From NCBI RefSeq assembly GCF_021608265.1, contig NZ_JAKIHP010000002.1, forward strand, positions 434,001 through 498,000: a DNA stretch of 64,000 nucleotides, read 5' to 3'. Positions within the stretch are counted from its first letter, which is position 1. Every line of letters begins with the position of its first letter. Below the pieces are notes generated by a model, which saw nothing but the letters and a program-made list of their open reading frames with translations, was not told the DNA's origin and searched no databases. This document shows, in pieces, positions 42,394 to 52,639 of this stretch. Both the position numbers and the translations under genes were made by a program. This stretch comes from Flavobacterium wongokense (GTDB lineage: Bacteria > Bacteroidota > Bacteroidia > Flavobacteriales > Flavobacteriaceae).

Positions 42394-43725
42394 TTATTTT
42401 CCCATTTTAGCTTTCAATGCGCTGGCTTTATCGGTCATTTCCAAAGCACGGTAAACGCTTAATAAGGTTTTTGAAGCTGGCTCATCAGTTGGTTTCAATT
42501 CCACTGCTTTTTCAAGATAAGGCAGTATCGATTTGAAATTCTTTTCTCTTTCAGCCTTAATAACTTCATAACGCTTGTTGTCTTTGTCAGAAGTTCCCAA
42601 TTTATTCATCTCGGTTACCAATTTTTCATCAGCCCTCAATTTTAATTCCGAAAGGTTCAAAAGTGCGTTAAAGTAGTTTCCGTCGATTTCCAAAGCTCTT
42701 TTATAATATTTTTCAGCTTCATCAAGTTTGTTGTTATTAGCACTGATAACCGCTAAATTATAAACCAAATCAGCATTATTAGGATTTTTTTCCAACGCCT
42801 GGTTTACCAATTTAGTATACGTATCAAAATCTTTATTGGCCAAATACAATTCAGCTTCAGCGAGGATTAAGGAATCATCATTTGGATTTTCTTTCCTGGC
42901 ATCAGTAATTGCGGTCAATGCTTCAGCTGTTTTGCCTTTTTCCTTTAATATCAAAGCGATGTTTTTGTAAATCTCCCCTCTTTTGGAAGGAATCTTTTCG
43001 TCCCTTGGCTTAGAGTGGGAAGTGGTAATCATTAAATCTCTCAGCTTTTTGTTATTCCCAAAATTTTCTTCCACTTTGCTTGTATTGTTAACAGCGTAGT
43101 ATACGGTTCCTTCCCCTGAATAATTGGCGGCTTTAAGTTCACCGTAGTATTTCAGCGCAGCGTCATAATCAACTGCATTTACAGCGTATGAAGCAGCATA
43201 AAAAAGCATGTCCTGGTCTTTTTTATCTAAAGTATAAATGGCATACAATACATCAGCGGCTTCTTTGTTTTTGTTCATTTTACCTAATGCCAATGCGTAG
43301 TCAATTAAATTAGGTTTGAATTCGTTTATGACTTCATTGATTTCATCGGTATAAATTTTCTTGCCGGTTTTCTTCTCGTAATCTAAAGTAGCGTTCAAAC
43401 CTACCGCCAAATCAGTAATCGCCTTTGGGCTTATTACTTTTGCCAAAGACATTTGCATTTGTTGTGGTGTCATTGATTTTAAGTCCAATGCTGAAACTTC
43501 CAATGCAGGAATCATAGCTCTGTAAAAACCTGCATAAATCTTGTCCCCTTCTTCAGTGGCAAGCGGTTCAACCTTGTTTACTAAAGCTTTATATTCTATC
43601 AAATCATTTCCTTTCACTTCACCTTTGCCATAAATTTTCTTTAGGGATTTTAACTCATCTTTTTGTGCGAAAGACGAAACAGAAACTAATACTGCCGAAG
43701 CAAGCACAATGTGTTTTATTTTCAT
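42394..43725 (-). CDS. periplasmic TPR-repeat protein
   Basis: 443 aa with signal peptide (MKIKHIVLASAVLVSVSSFAQ). The C-terminal half carries tetratricopeptide repeats, clearest at NADLVYNLAVISANNNKLDEAEKYYKRALEIDGNYFNALLNLSELKL (about 325-375) and NIALILKEKGKTAEALTAITDARKENPND. A helical N-terminal part precedes them. A protein-protein interaction scaffold in the periplasm is likely; the partner is unknown. Head-to-tail with gyrA, 67 nt downstream of it. Confidence 0.85.
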   Translation of the reverse strand: MKIKHIVLASAVLVSVSSFAQKDELKSLKKIYGKGEVKGNDLIEYKALVNKVEPLATEEGDKIYAGFYRAMIPALEVSALDLKSMTPQQMQMSLAKVISPKAITDLAVGLNATLDYEKKTGKKIYTDEINEVINEFKPNLIDYALALGKMNKNKEAADVLYAIYTLDKKDQDMLFYAASYAVNAVDYDAALKYYGELKAANYSGEGTVYYAVNNTSKVEENFGNNKKLRDLMITTSHSKPRDEKIPSKRGEIYKNIALILKEKGKTAEALTAITDARKENPNDDSLILAEAELYLANKDFDTYTKLVNQALEKNPNNADLVYNLAVISANNNKLDEAEKYYKRALEIDGNYFNALLNLSELKLRADEKLVTEMNKLGTSDKDNKRYEVIKAEREKNFKSILPYLEKAVELKPTDEPASKTLLSVYRALEMTDKASALKAKMGK

Positions 43726-43792
43726 TTTTATTTAATTTTAATTTATAATTAAAATCACCAACTAAAATATTCTAATTGGTGATTCATTGTTT

Positions 43793-46411
43793 TTATTCAT
43801 CATCTTCAGAATCGTCCTCAGCATCATCATCTTCAACGATATCGTCATCATCTTCCTCATCGTCATCTACTGCTGAACCATCATCTTCAAGAACTTCCAA
43901 CACTGGTTTTACCCTTTCAATTGCCTCATTTTCGATTACATTTCCGTCTTCATCCAATTCCGGCTCAGAAACATCATCCTTCATTACTTTGGTAACCGCA
44001 GCAATCGAATCGTTTCCTTTGATATTGATCAGTTTCACACCTTGTGTTGCTCTTCCCATTACCCTTAAATCCTCAACTGCCATCCTGATCGTTAATCCCG
44101 ATTTGTTGATGATCATCAGGTCATCTGCATCGGTAACCGAATTGATGGAAATCAGTTTTCCGGTTTTCTCAGTGATATTGAGGGTTTTCACACCTTTTCC
44201 ACCACGATTGGTAATTCTGTATTCATCAAGAGAAGAACGTTTTCCGTAACCGTTTTCTGCAACCACAAGGATTTCACTTTCCATGTCGTTTACAGTAACC
44301 ATGCCAATTACTTCATCGGTCTCATCTTTTAATGTAATTCCACGAACTCCGGAAGCTGTTCTTCCCATTGGACGTGTTTTGGTTTCTTCGAAACGAACCA
44401 ATTTTCCGGACTTAACCGCTAAAATGATCTGGCTTTGCCCGTTGGTTAATTGTGCACCTAATAATTCATCGTCTTCTTTAATGGTAATAGCAGCAACTCC
44501 GTTAACCCTTGGTTTAGAATATTTGTCTAAAGATGTTTTCTTAACCTGTCCTTTTTTGGTCACCATAATAAGGTTATGGCTGTTGGTGTATTCTTTGTCT
44601 TTTAAATCCTGTGTGCAGATGAATGCTTTTACCTTGTCATCAGATTCAATGTTGATCAGGTTTTGCAGCGCTCTTCCTTTGGCAGTTTTGCTTCCTTCAG
44701 GGATTTCATAAACACGCATCCAGAAACATTTTCCTTTTTGGGTAAAGAACATCATGTATTGGTGGTTTGTAGCGACATACATATGCTCAAGGAAATCCTG
44801 ATCTCTGGTTCCGGCACTTTTCTGGCCTACACCACCTCTATTCTGGGTTTTGTATTCCGATAAGTTGGTACGTTTGATATAACCTGCGTGCGAAATTGTA
44901 ATTACCACATTTTCATCGGCAATCAAATCTTCAATGCTTACGTCTCCACCTGAATATTCAATCATTGAGCGACGCTCATCACCATACTTTTCTTTGATCT
45001 CGATTAATTCTTCCTTGATCAGTTCCATTCTTAATTCCTTGCTTGCCAATAAGTCTTTCAAGCGTTGGATTAATTTCATGATTTCTTCGTATTCCGCTCT
45101 CAATTTGTCCTGCTCAAGGCCTGTCAACTGACGCAAACGCATTTCAACAATGGCACGAGCCTGAATGTCTGAAAGGCTGAACCTTTCGATCAATTTGGCA
45201 CGAGCTTCATCTCCATCTTTAGAAGAACGGATTAATGCAATTACTTCGTCAATATTATCCGAAGCGATGATTAAACCTTCTAAGATGTGTGCTCTTTCTT
45301 CTGCTTTACGCAATTCAAATTGGGTTCTTCTGACTACAACATCATGACGGTGCTCCACAAAATAGTGGATCAAATCCTTCACGTTCAGCATTTGTGGCCT
45401 TCCTTTTACCAGTGCAATATTGTTTACACTGAAAGAAGATTGCAGTTGCGTGAACTTATATAACGTATTTAAAACTACATTCGGAACAGCATCGCGTTTC
45501 AGTTCGTATACGATACGCATTCCGGTTCTGTCCGATTCATCACGGATGTTCGAAATGCCTTCGATTTTTTTCTCGTTGATAAGGTCAGCCGTTTTCTTAA
45601 TCATTTCTGCCTTATTCACCTGGTATGGAATCTCAGAAACAACGATAGCTTCCTTGCCGTTTGATTCTTCAAAGTTTACTTTCGCACGGATAACAATCCT
45701 TCCTCTTCCGGTTTTGAATGCTTCACGAACGCCTTCCATTCCGTAGATGGTTCCACCTGTAGGGAAATCAGGAGCTTTGATATGATGCATCAATTCATCG
45801 ATCTCAATGTCATTATTGTCAATGTATGCCAATGTTCCGTCAATAACTTCAGAGAGGTTGTGAGGTGCCATGTTGGTAGCCATACCTACTGCAATTCCTG
45901 ATGCTCCATTAATCAAAAGATTTGGAACGCGGGTTGGCATTACTGTTGGCTCCTGCAAAGTATCGTCAAAGTTCAGCTGGAAGTCAACCGTTTCTTTGTC
46001 AATATCTGCCATAATGTCTTCCGACATTTTTTTCATCCTTGCCTCAGTGTAACGCATCGCTGCAGGACTGTCTCCGTCAATCGAACCAAAGTTACCCTGA
46101 CCGTCAACCAATAAATAACGTAAACTCCATTCCTGGGCCATACGAACCATCGCGTCATAAACTGAAGTATCGCCGTGTGGGTGATACTTTCCTAAAACTT
46201 CTCCAACAATTCTTGCGGATTTTTTGTGAGCCCTGTTTGAAAAAACTCCTAAATCATACATTCCGTATAACACTCTTCGGTGCACTGGCTTTAAACCATC
46301 ACGCACATCTGGCAGTGCTCTTGACACAATAACTGACATCGAATAATCGATGTAAGCTGATTTCATTTCATCTTCAATGTTAATAGGAATTAACCTTTCT
46401 CCGTCAGACAT
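43793..46411 (-). CDS. gyrA: DNA gyrase subunit A
   Basis: 872 aa. Breakage-reunion domain with the catalytic Tyr121 in AMRYTEARM, preceded by the quinolone-resistance region [17 protein letters not shown] (77-93): Thr82 stands at the E. coli Ser83 position and Asp86 at Asp87. The C-terminal beta-pinwheel is the GyrA type: the GyrA box ([19 protein letters not shown] region) appears as NRGGVGQK and NRGGKGVK. The last ~35 residues are an acidic tail of Asp and Glu. Divergent from clpC. Confidence 0.97.
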   Translation of the reverse strand: MSDGERLIPINIEDEMKSAYIDYSMSVIVSRALPDVRDGLKPVHRRVLYGMYDLGVFSNRAHKKSARIVGEVLGKYHPHGDTSVYDAMVRMAQEWSLRYLLVDGQGNFGSIDGDSPAAMRYTEARMKKMSEDIMADIDKETVDFQLNFDDTLQEPTVMPTRVPNLLINGASGIAVGMATNMAPHNLSEVIDGTLAYIDNNDIEIDELMHHIKAPDFPTGGTIYGMEGVREAFKTGRGRIVIRAKVNFEESNGKEAIVVSEIPYQVNKAEMIKKTADLINEKKIEGISNIRDESDRTGMRIVYELKRDAVPNVVLNTLYKFTQLQSSFSVNNIALVKGRPQMLNVKDLIHYFVEHRHDVVVRRTQFELRKAEERAHILEGLIIASDNIDEVIALIRSSKDGDEARAKLIERFSLSDIQARAIVEMRLRQLTGLEQDKLRAEYEEIMKLIQRLKDLLASKELRMELIKEELIEIKEKYGDERRSMIEYSGGDVSIEDLIADENVVITISHAGYIKRTNLSEYKTQNRGGVGQKSAGTRDQDFLEHMYVATNHQYMMFFTQKGKCFWMRVYEIPEGSKTAKGRALQNLINIESDDKVKAFICTQDLKDKEYTNSHNLIMVTKKGQVKKTSLDKYSKPRVNGVAAITIKEDDELLGAQLTNGQSQIILAVKSGKLVRFEETKTRPMGRTASGVRGITLKDETDEVIGMVTVNDMESEILVVAENGYGKRSSLDEYRITNRGGKGVKTLNITEKTGKLISINSVTDADDLMIINKSGLTIRMAVEDLRVMGRATQGVKLINIKGNDSIAAVTKVMKDDVSEPELDEDGNVIENEAIERVKPVLEVLEDDGSAVDDDEEDDDDIVEDDDAEDDSEDDE

Positions 46412-46624
46412 ATTTTATAAATTATTTAATAAAAATTACTTTAAATTCGAAACGTGCTAATATAGGGCAATTAAAAAAATTTAGACACATTTTTACTTCA
46501 CAAATTTCAATGATTTATTAACAAAATAGGTGCTTTTTTTGGTTAATAAGTTAGTGACTTAACTACTTTTATTATTGGCTTTTTTTTTGTCAATTAGCTG
46601 ACAGTACTTTTAGTCGGAATAGTT

Positions 46625-46656
46625 TTTGTTAGAATGATTCTGAATAACTAAATTTA
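46625..46656 (+). promoter_or_regulatory. clpC promoter
   Basis: TTTG (46625-46628), 20-nt spacer, TAAATTTA (46649-46656), one base off the -7 consensus. Leader about 12 nt. Confidence 0.6.
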
Positions 46657-46674
46657 CATTACCAATTATATATT

Positions 46675-49218
46675 ATGGATGATAATTTTTCACCAAGAGT
46701 AAAAGACGTGATTACCTACAGCAAGGAAGAAGCTTTGCGATTGGGTCACGATTTTATTGGGACAGAGCATTTGATGCTCGGAATATTAAGAGATGGAAAT
46801 GGCAAAGCGATTACTATTCTCAATAATCTTTCCATTGATTTAGAACATTTGCGTAAAAAGGTTGAAATATTAAGTCCGGCAAACCCAAATGTTGAAATAA
46901 GCAACGAAAAGAAGAACCTACACTTGACCCGTCAAGCGGAACGCGCTTTGAAAACTACTTTTTTGGAAGCTAAAGTTTTTCAAAGCACGTCTATCAGTAC
47001 TGCACATTTATTATTGTGTATTTTAAGGAATGAGAATGATCCAACAACCAAACTACTGCATCGTCTGAAAATTGACTATAACGTGGTTAAAGAACAGTAT
47101 TTAAATATGACACCTAACGAAGAAGATTTCAATGATAATTTGCCAACAAACGAGTCTTATAATGATGACGCAGGACAAGATGACAGTTTAAAGGAAGGTA
47201 GTTTCAACAATCCGGCGAATAAAACCAACAAAAAATCGAAAACTCCGGTTTTGGATAATTTTGGGCGTGACTTAACGGAATTGGCTGAAGAAGGAAAACT
47301 GGACCCAGTTGTTGGTCGTGAAAAAGAGATCGAAAGGGTTTCACAGATTCTAAGCCGTAGAAAGAAAAACAATCCATTATTGATAGGAGAACCAGGTGTT
47401 GGTAAATCTGCAATCGCTGAAGGTTTGGCTTTGCGCATCATCCAGAAAAAGGTTTCAAGGATTTTGTTCAACAAAAGAGTCGTGACTTTAGATTTAGCTT
47501 CTTTGGTTGCCGGAACAAAATACCGTGGACAGTTTGAGGAAAGAATGAAAGCAGTGATGAATGAGTTAGAGAAAAATGACGACATCATTCTTTTTATTGA
47601 CGAAATCCACACCATTGTTGGTGCAGGTGGCGCCACAGGTTCGCTTGATGCTTCCAATATGTTCAAGCCGGCATTGGCAAGAGGTGAAATACAATGTATT
47701 GGTGCCACGACGTTGGACGAATACAGACAATACATCGAGAAAGATGGAGCTTTGGAAAGACGTTTCCAGAAAGTAATCGTTGAACCTACATCTGTAGAGG
47801 AAACTATCACCATTCTGAACAATATCAAAAACAAATACGAAGACCATCATAACGTAATCTACACAGACGAAGCTATCGAAGCTTGTGTAAAATTGACCAA
47901 CAGATACATGTCAGAGCGTTTCCTTCCGGACAAGGCTATTGATGCTATGGATGAAGCTGGTTCAAGGGTTCATATTACCAATATTGATGTGCCAAAACAA
48001 ATCCTTGATTTGGAGAGACAGCTGGAAGAAGTACGTGACCTTAAAAATTCTGTTGTTAAGAAACAGAAATATGAAGAAGCGGCCAAACTCCGTGACGATG
48101 AAAAACGTTTGGAAAAAGACCTTGCAATCGCTCAGGAACAGTGGGAAGAGGATTCTAAAAGCAATCGTATCCGTGTAACTGAAGATAATGTTGCCGATGT
48201 AGTTTCGATGATGACCGGAATTCCGGTGAATAGAATTGCGCAGACAGAAAGCAACAAACTGGCGCATTTACCTGATTTAATCAAAGGAAAAGTTATTGGC
48301 CAGGATGAAGCAGTTATCAAAATTGCACGTTCAATCCAAAGAAACCGTGCCGGGCTGAAAGATCCAAACCGACCAATTGGTTCGTTTATCTTCTTAGGTC
48401 AAACCGGTGTTGGTAAAACGCAGTTGGCTAAAGTTCTTGCCAAAGAATTATTTGACTCAGAAGACGCATTGGTTCGTATCGACATGAGTGAATATATGGA
48501 GAAATTCGCTATCTCACGTTTGATTGGTGCACCTCCGGGATATGTTGGCTATGAAGAAGGTGGGCAATTGACCGAGAAAGTTCGTAGAAAACCATATTGT
48601 GTTGTCCTTTTGGATGAGATTGAAAAAGCACACCCAGATGTGTTCAACATGATGTTGCAAGTACTTGACGATGGATATCTTACTGATAGTTTAGGTCGTA
48701 AAATCGATTTCAAAAACACCATTATCATTATGACTTCTAATGTTGGAGCACGCCAATTGAAAGACTTCGGACAAGGTGTTGGATTCGGAACGGCAGCCAA
48801 AATTGCGCAGGCCGATGACAATTCTAAGAGCGTTATCGAAAATGCATTGAAGAAAACATTTGCTCCTGAATTCCTAAACCGAATTGACGATGTAATCGTA
48901 TTCAATCCACTGGAAAAAGAACATATCGATTTGATCATCGAAATCGAATTGAAAAAACTATACGGCAGGATTGCTGAATTAGGGTACACCTTAAACCTGT
49001 CTGACAAAGCGAAAGCATTTATTGCGGAAAAAGGTTTTGACAAACAATTTGGTGCGCGTCCGTTAAAAAGAGCCATCCAGAAATATGTTGAAGATGCTTT
49101 AGCGGAAGAAATCATTACCTCCAAAATAAATTCAGGGGATGAAATCTTTATGGATTTAGACGAAACTTCACAAGAGTTGACAGTCACTATCAAAAAAGCT
49201 AAAAAGCCTACGAATTAA
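46675..49218 (+). CDS. clpC: ATP-dependent Clp protease ATPase subunit ClpC
   Basis: 847-aa Hsp100 unfoldase that feeds ClpP. Two N-terminal Clp repeats (1-145), a long acidic linker (about 145-190), AAA+ domain 1 with Walker A GEPGVGKS and LFIDEIHTIVGAG, a middle domain with a UVR-like coiled element (KKQKYEEAAKLRDDEKRLEKDL), AAA+ domain 2 with GQTGVGKT, and a ClpB-D2-small C-terminus. The acidic linker is longer than in Bacillus ClpC. Usual neighbour is gyrA, with which it is divergent in this group of bacteria. Confidence 0.96.
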   Translation: MDDNFSPRVKDVITYSKEEALRLGHDFIGTEHLMLGILRDGNGKAITILNNLSIDLEHLRKKVEILSPANPNVEISNEKKNLHLTRQAERALKTTFLEAKVFQSTSISTAHLLLCILRNENDPTTKLLHRLKIDYNVVKEQYLNMTPNEEDFNDNLPTNESYNDDAGQDDSLKEGSFNNPANKTNKKSKTPVLDNFGRDLTELAEEGKLDPVVGREKEIERVSQILSRRKKNNPLLIGEPGVGKSAIAEGLALRIIQKKVSRILFNKRVVTLDLASLVAGTKYRGQFEERMKAVMNELEKNDDIILFIDEIHTIVGAGGATGSLDASNMFKPALARGEIQCIGATTLDEYRQYIEKDGALERRFQKVIVEPTSVEETITILNNIKNKYEDHHNVIYTDEAIEACVKLTNRYMSERFLPDKAIDAMDEAGSRVHITNIDVPKQILDLERQLEEVRDLKNSVVKKQKYEEAAKLRDDEKRLEKDLAIAQEQWEEDSKSNRIRVTEDNVADVVSMMTGIPVNRIAQTESNKLAHLPDLIKGKVIGQDEAVIKIARSIQRNRAGLKDPNRPIGSFIFLGQTGVGKTQLAKVLAKELFDSEDALVRIDMSEYMEKFAISRLIGAPPGYVGYEEGGQLTEKVRRKPYCVVLLDEIEKAHPDVFNMMLQVLDDGYLTDSLGRKIDFKNTIIIMTSNVGARQLKDFGQGVGFGTAAKIAQADDNSKSVIENALKKTFAPEFLNRIDDVIVFNPLEKEHIDLIIEIELKKLYGRIAELGYTLNLSDKAKAFIAEKGFDKQFGARPLKRAIQKYVEDALAEEIITSKINSGDEIFMDLDETSQELTVTIKKAKKPTN

Positions 49219-49237
49219 AAGATAAATATTTAACTTT

Positions 49238-49266
49238 AAGCCACGAATCAATTCGTGGCTTTTTTT
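49238..49266 (+). terminator. clpC terminator
   Basis: Perfect 11-bp stem AAGCCACGAAT / ATTCGTGGCTT with a 2-nt loop, then T6. The DUF421 start codon follows 8 nt later, so the DUF421 gene is reached by readthrough or an internal promoter. Confidence 0.9.
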
Positions 49267-49273
49267 ATAGACT

Positions 49274-49789
49274 ATGAATCCTTACCTAGACATTATCCTT
49301 CGAAGCGTTGCTGTATATATCTTTATGCTGGTTGCTATCCGCGTTTTTGGAAAAAAAGAATTATCCCAACTCAACACTGCCGACATTATCCTGATTTTAC
49401 TGATAAGCAATTCGGTGCAGAATGCAATGGTCGGAAGCAATTCCTCGCTACAGGGCGGATTGGTTGCTGCCTTGGTTCTGTTTATTGTCAACTATCTCGT
49501 TAAACGAATCATTTACAAATCAAAAATAATTAACGATTTGGTAGAAGACAAACCCGAAATCCTAATCCATGACGGCAAACTCGATTTCAAAACTTTGGCA
49601 CGGCTTGAGATCTCTTCATCAGAACTGGAAGAAGTTGTCCGCGAACACGGCGTTCAGCATTTTAGTGATGTCAAATTGGCAATGATGGAAATTGATGGAA
49701 ATATCAGCGTGATTTCGGGAGAGAAGGCTTTAAAACAAACGCATCACAAACGTAAAATCCATAAAACATTAGGAACCGTCAACAATTAA
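49274..49789 (+). CDS. DUF421 (YetF-like) membrane protein
   Basis: 171 aa. Two or three N-terminal membrane segments (RSVAVYIFMLVAIRVFGKKELSQL, IILILLISNSVQNAM, LVAALVLFIVNYLV) and a cytoplasmic C-terminal domain of YetF type (KPEILIHDGKLDFKTLARLEISSSELEEVVREHG). GKKELSQL is the family signature. Function unknown. First of three closely spaced small membrane genes (3 nt to the next). Confidence 0.9.
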   Translation: MNPYLDIILRSVAVYIFMLVAIRVFGKKELSQLNTADIILILLISNSVQNAMVGSNSSLQGGLVAALVLFIVNYLVKRIIYKSKIINDLVEDKPEILIHDGKLDFKTLARLEISSSELEEVVREHGVQHFSDVKLAMMEIDGNISVISGEKALKQTHHKRKIHKTLGTVNN

Positions 49790-49792
49790 ATT

Positions 49793-50374
49793 ATGAATAA
49801 AAACCGACTCGAAGCTTTCAGCGATGGTGTTCTGGCCATTATCATCACCATTATGGTCCTCGAATTCAAGATTCCCGAAGGTTCACATTATGAGGATTTA
49901 CAACCTTTGATTCCCAAGTTCCTGAGCTATGTTTTGAGTTTTATTTATGTTGGGATCTATTGGAACAACCATCACCACATGATGCATACGGTCAAACAGG
50001 TCAATGGGAAAATTCTTTGGGCAAACCTGCATCTGCTGTTTTGGCTTTCGCTGATTCCGTTTGCCACAGCCTGGAACGGTGAAAACAACTTCGCTCCTAT
50101 TCCAATGATGCTATACGGAATAATCCTGCTGATGAATGGCGTGGCTTATTTTGTTTTGCAACAATTAATTTTAAAACACGACGGCAAAGATTCGTTATTG
50201 TCTAAGGCTTTGGGCAAGGATTTCAAAGGCAAATCTTCGCCGATTTTGTATACAATTGCTATTTTGTTTGCTAATTTCTACCCAATAGTTTCAGGTGGAA
50301 TTTACATCTTGGTTGCACTGATGTGGCTAATTCCAGATTCAAGAATCGAGCGTATTTTTAACGAAAACCAATAA
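49793..50374 (+). CDS. TMEM175-family (DUF1211) potassium channel-like protein
   Basis: 193 aa with six hydrophobic segments and the family's RLEAFSDGVLAIIITIMVLEF N-terminus (4-24), containing the FSD motif that forms the pore-lining helix start in TMEM175. Bacterial members form K+-permeable tetramers. HHHMMHTVKQVNGKILWANLHLLFWLSLIP is the second conserved part. Sits between DUF421 and DUF1304 genes, 3 nt and 2 nt away. Confidence 0.9.
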   Translation: MNKNRLEAFSDGVLAIIITIMVLEFKIPEGSHYEDLQPLIPKFLSYVLSFIYVGIYWNNHHHMMHTVKQVNGKILWANLHLLFWLSLIPFATAWNGENNFAPIPMMLYGIILLMNGVAYFVLQQLILKHDGKDSLLSKALGKDFKGKSSPILYTIAILFANFYPIVSGGIYILVALMWLIPDSRIERIFNENQ

Positions 50375-50376
50375 TC

Positions 50377-50745
50377 ATGAACATACTTTCACAACTCATT
50401 ATCGGATTTATTGCAGCATTGCATATTTATATTCTTTGGCTCGAAATGTTTGCCTGGACTACACGCGGGCGAAAAGTCTTCAAATCCATACCCGAAGACC
50501 AGTTTGAAAAAACCAAAGTAATGGCCGCAAACCAAGGATTATATAACGGTTTCCTCGCTGCAGGTTTGATCTGGTCGCTTTGCATTACCAATGTTGACTG
50601 GAGTAAAAATGTGGCAATCTTTTTCCTTTCCTGCGTTTTGGTTGCCGGAATTTATGGCGCAATGACCGCTTCCAAAAGAATCTTTGTAGTGCAGGCTGTT
50701 CCTGCTATTTTGGGATTGCTGAGTTTTATGCTGCAGTTGAATTAA
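50377..50745 (+). CDS. DUF1304 membrane protein
   Basis: 122 aa, four hydrophobic segments: AALHIYILWLEMFAWTT at the N-terminus and NQGLYNGFLAAGLIWSL (about 52-68) are the DUF1304 motifs. Function unknown. Last gene of the DUF421-TMEM175-DUF1304 unit. Its stop overlaps the hutH stop on the other strand within TTAA (50742-50745), so the two units collide with no terminator between them. Confidence 0.88.
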   Translation: MNILSQLIIGFIAALHIYILWLEMFAWTTRGRKVFKSIPEDQFEKTKVMAANQGLYNGFLAAGLIWSLCITNVDWSKNVAIFFLSCVLVAGIYGAMTASKRIFVVQAVPAILGLLSFMLQLN

Positions 50746-52244
50746 TCCTCAAGCTCCACCATAAAACTATTCAAAAACGCCACTGAATTCTCAATATCAT
50801 AATGCAGGATTCGATCTTCCTTTACCAATGGAACATCTTCCCTGTAGGATTTCAAAAACGATTCTATAAACTCACTCGATTGCAATGGTTTTCTAAAAGA
50901 TATTGCCTGAGAGGCATTCATTAATTCTATTGCCAAAATCCTTTCCAGGTTCTCCATCACTTTCAAACATTTAGTTGCAGCATTTGCCCCCATAGAAACA
51001 TGATCTTCCTGTCCGTTGCTCGAAACAATACTGTCTACACTTGCCGGAGTTGCCAATTGCTTGTTCTGGCTGGCAATGCTTGCTGCAGTGTATTGCGGAA
51101 TCATAAATCCGGAATTCAATCCCGGATTGTCCACCAAAAATGCAGGCAAACCTCTTAACCCTGAAATCAGTTGATACGTCCTTCTTTCGGAAATGCTTCC
51201 CAGTTCGGCTAAAGCAATAGCAAGGAAGTCCAATGTTAAAGCCAATGGCTGCCCATGGAAATTTCCACCCGAAATAATCACATCTTCCTCAATAAAAATA
51301 TTGGGGTTATCAGTAACCGAATTGATTTCGGTCTTGAATACTTTTTTCACATAATCAATTGTGTCCTTTGAAGCTCCATGAACCTGCGGCATACAACGGA
51401 AAGCATAAGGATCCTGAACGTGTTCTTTATGTTGGGCAATAATCTGGCTGCCTTCCAGCAATTCATTCATCCTTCGTGCGGTTACAATCTGCCCTTTGTG
51501 CGGACGCACCATGTGGATTAATTCATTGAAAGGCTCAATCCTTCCATCAAATCCTTCCAAGGAAACAGCACCAATCACATCGGCAAAATACGAATATTTA
51601 GCAGCTTTCATCAGGATATAACAACCATAAGAACTCATAAACTGTGTTCCGTTGAGCAAAGCCAAACCTTCCTTAGACTGCAATACAATTGGCTCCCAAT
51701 TAAATTTCTTCAAAACTTGGGAAGAATGCACTTTACTACCTTCAAAATTTACTTCACCTTCACCCAACAGCGGTAAGGATAAATGTGCCAATGGCGCTAA
51801 ATCGCCACTCGCACCAAGCGAACCCTGAGTATAAATCACAGGAAGAATGTCATTGTTATAAAAATCCACCAAACGCTCAACAGTGATCAACTGAACACCT
51901 GAATGTCCGTAGCTCAAAGACTGAATCTTAAGCAACAGCATAATCTTTACGATTTCTGCAGGAACTTCATCTCCTGTTCCGCAGGCGTGTGATTTCACTA
52001 AGTTTTCCTGGAGCTGCGATAGGTTTTCATTGGAAATTTTCACATTACACAACGAACCAAAACCAGTATTGATGCCATAAATTGGCTTGTCATTCGACGC
52101 CATTTTCTTGTCTAAATAATCACGGCATTTCTGAATGTTGACTTTGGCTTCTTCCGAAAGTGCAAGCGATTTATTTTGAGAGATAATTTCCGCTAACTGC
52201 TCTAAACTCAATACTTCCGAACTGATATAGTGTGTGTTTTCCAT
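50742..52244 (-). CDS. hutH: histidine ammonia-lyase
   Basis: Deaminates L-histidine to urocanate. 500 aa, MIO-dependent ammonia-lyase family. The MIO cofactor comes from Ala145-Ser146-Gly147 in GSLGASGDLAPLAHL; YGINTGFGSL (57-66) carries the catalytic Tyr. The aromatic-selectivity pair is Ser85-His86 in NLVKSHACG, the pair seen in histidine lyases rather than the His-Leu or Phe-Leu of tyrosine and phenylalanine lyases. No other hut gene is adjacent. Confidence 0.9.
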   Translation of the reverse strand: MENTHYISSEVLSLEQLAEIISQNKSLALSEEAKVNIQKCRDYLDKKMASNDKPIYGINTGFGSLCNVKISNENLSQLQENLVKSHACGTGDEVPAEIVKIMLLLKIQSLSYGHSGVQLITVERLVDFYNNDILPVIYTQGSLGASGDLAPLAHLSLPLLGEGEVNFEGSKVHSSQVLKKFNWEPIVLQSKEGLALLNGTQFMSSYGCYILMKAAKYSYFADVIGAVSLEGFDGRIEPFNELIHMVRPHKGQIVTARRMNELLEGSQIIAQHKEHVQDPYAFRCMPQVHGASKDTIDYVKKVFKTEINSVTDNPNIFIEEDVIISGGNFHGQPLALTLDFLAIALAELGSISERRTYQLISGLRGLPAFLVDNPGLNSGFMIPQYTAASIASQNKQLATPASVDSIVSSNGQEDHVSMGANAATKCLKVMENLERILAIELMNASQAISFRKPLQSSEFIESFLKSYREDVPLVKEDRILHYDIENSVAFLNSFMVELED

Positions 52245-52254
52245 TTTTTATTTG

Positions 52255-52283
52255 CAAATTGAGTCCAAAATTCCACAAACAAA
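52255..52283 (-). promoter_or_regulatory. hutH promoter
   Basis: Minus strand TTTG (52283-52280), 17-nt spacer, TCAATTTG (52262-52255), one mismatch to TANNTTTG. Ends 11 nt before the start codon, so the leader is very short. Confidence 0.5.
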
Positions 52284-52439
52284 CGCTAAAAAACAAGTTT
52301 TGCCGATACTATTTTATTGTGAAATTGCTAACGAAACCTTACATCTGATAGAAAAAATCCTAATACCTTTTACTCATTACCAGAAAAATACGATTTTGAT
52401 AAAAATAAAGCCAAAGCTTTTTTCATAGCCAAAAAATGC

Positions 52440-52447
52440 TATTTTTG
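52440..52447 (+). promoter_or_regulatory. thr operon promoter -7 element
   Basis: TATTTTTG, 7 nt before the leader-peptide ATG. Transcription would begin at or just before that ATG, giving an almost leaderless message. Confidence 0.5.
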
Positions 52448-52454
52448 GAAAACT

Positions 52455-52556
52455 ATGTGGAAAAATAACAACAAATACCCTTTGACGACGACAGCTAATA
52501 CATTGGCTGTAACCACTGTTGTTACCACAACAACTACAACCCCGTTTGGGGTATAA
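52455..52556 (+). CDS. thrL: threonine operon leader peptide
   Basis: 33 codons from ATG 52455 to TAA 52554-52556: MWKNNNKYPL then TTT, ANT, LAV, TT, VV, a run of six Thr and PFGV. Twelve of 33 residues are Thr, including TTTTTT at 24-29, so translation will stall there when charged Thr-tRNA is scarce. It is positioned 83 nt before the threonine-synthesis gene thrA. Two hairpins overlap its end and one follows it (52517-52600). By analogy with other amino-acid leaders this is a transcription-attenuation control peptide. It has no Ile codon, unlike the enterobacterial thrL. Confidence 0.85.
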   Translation: MWKNNNKYPLTTTANTLAVTTVVTTTTTTPFGV

Positions 52557-52600
52557 TCATTTCATATAATCCTGTGACCTGTTCTTTCATTGTGAAAGAA
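52517..52600 (+). promoter_or_regulatory. thr leader hairpins (candidate attenuator)
   Basis: Three local hairpins: TGTTGT-TACC-ACAACA (52517-52532) within the Thr run, ACCCC-GTTT-GGGGT (52539-52552) over the end of the peptide, and TTCTTTCA-TTG-TGAAAGAA (52582-52600) followed by A8, not T. None has a proper U-tract on the plus strand, so a simple E. coli-like terminator is not visible. Confidence 0.5.
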
Positions 52601-52639
52601 AAAAAATAATGACCTTACATTTCCTTAAAAAATAGAAAA

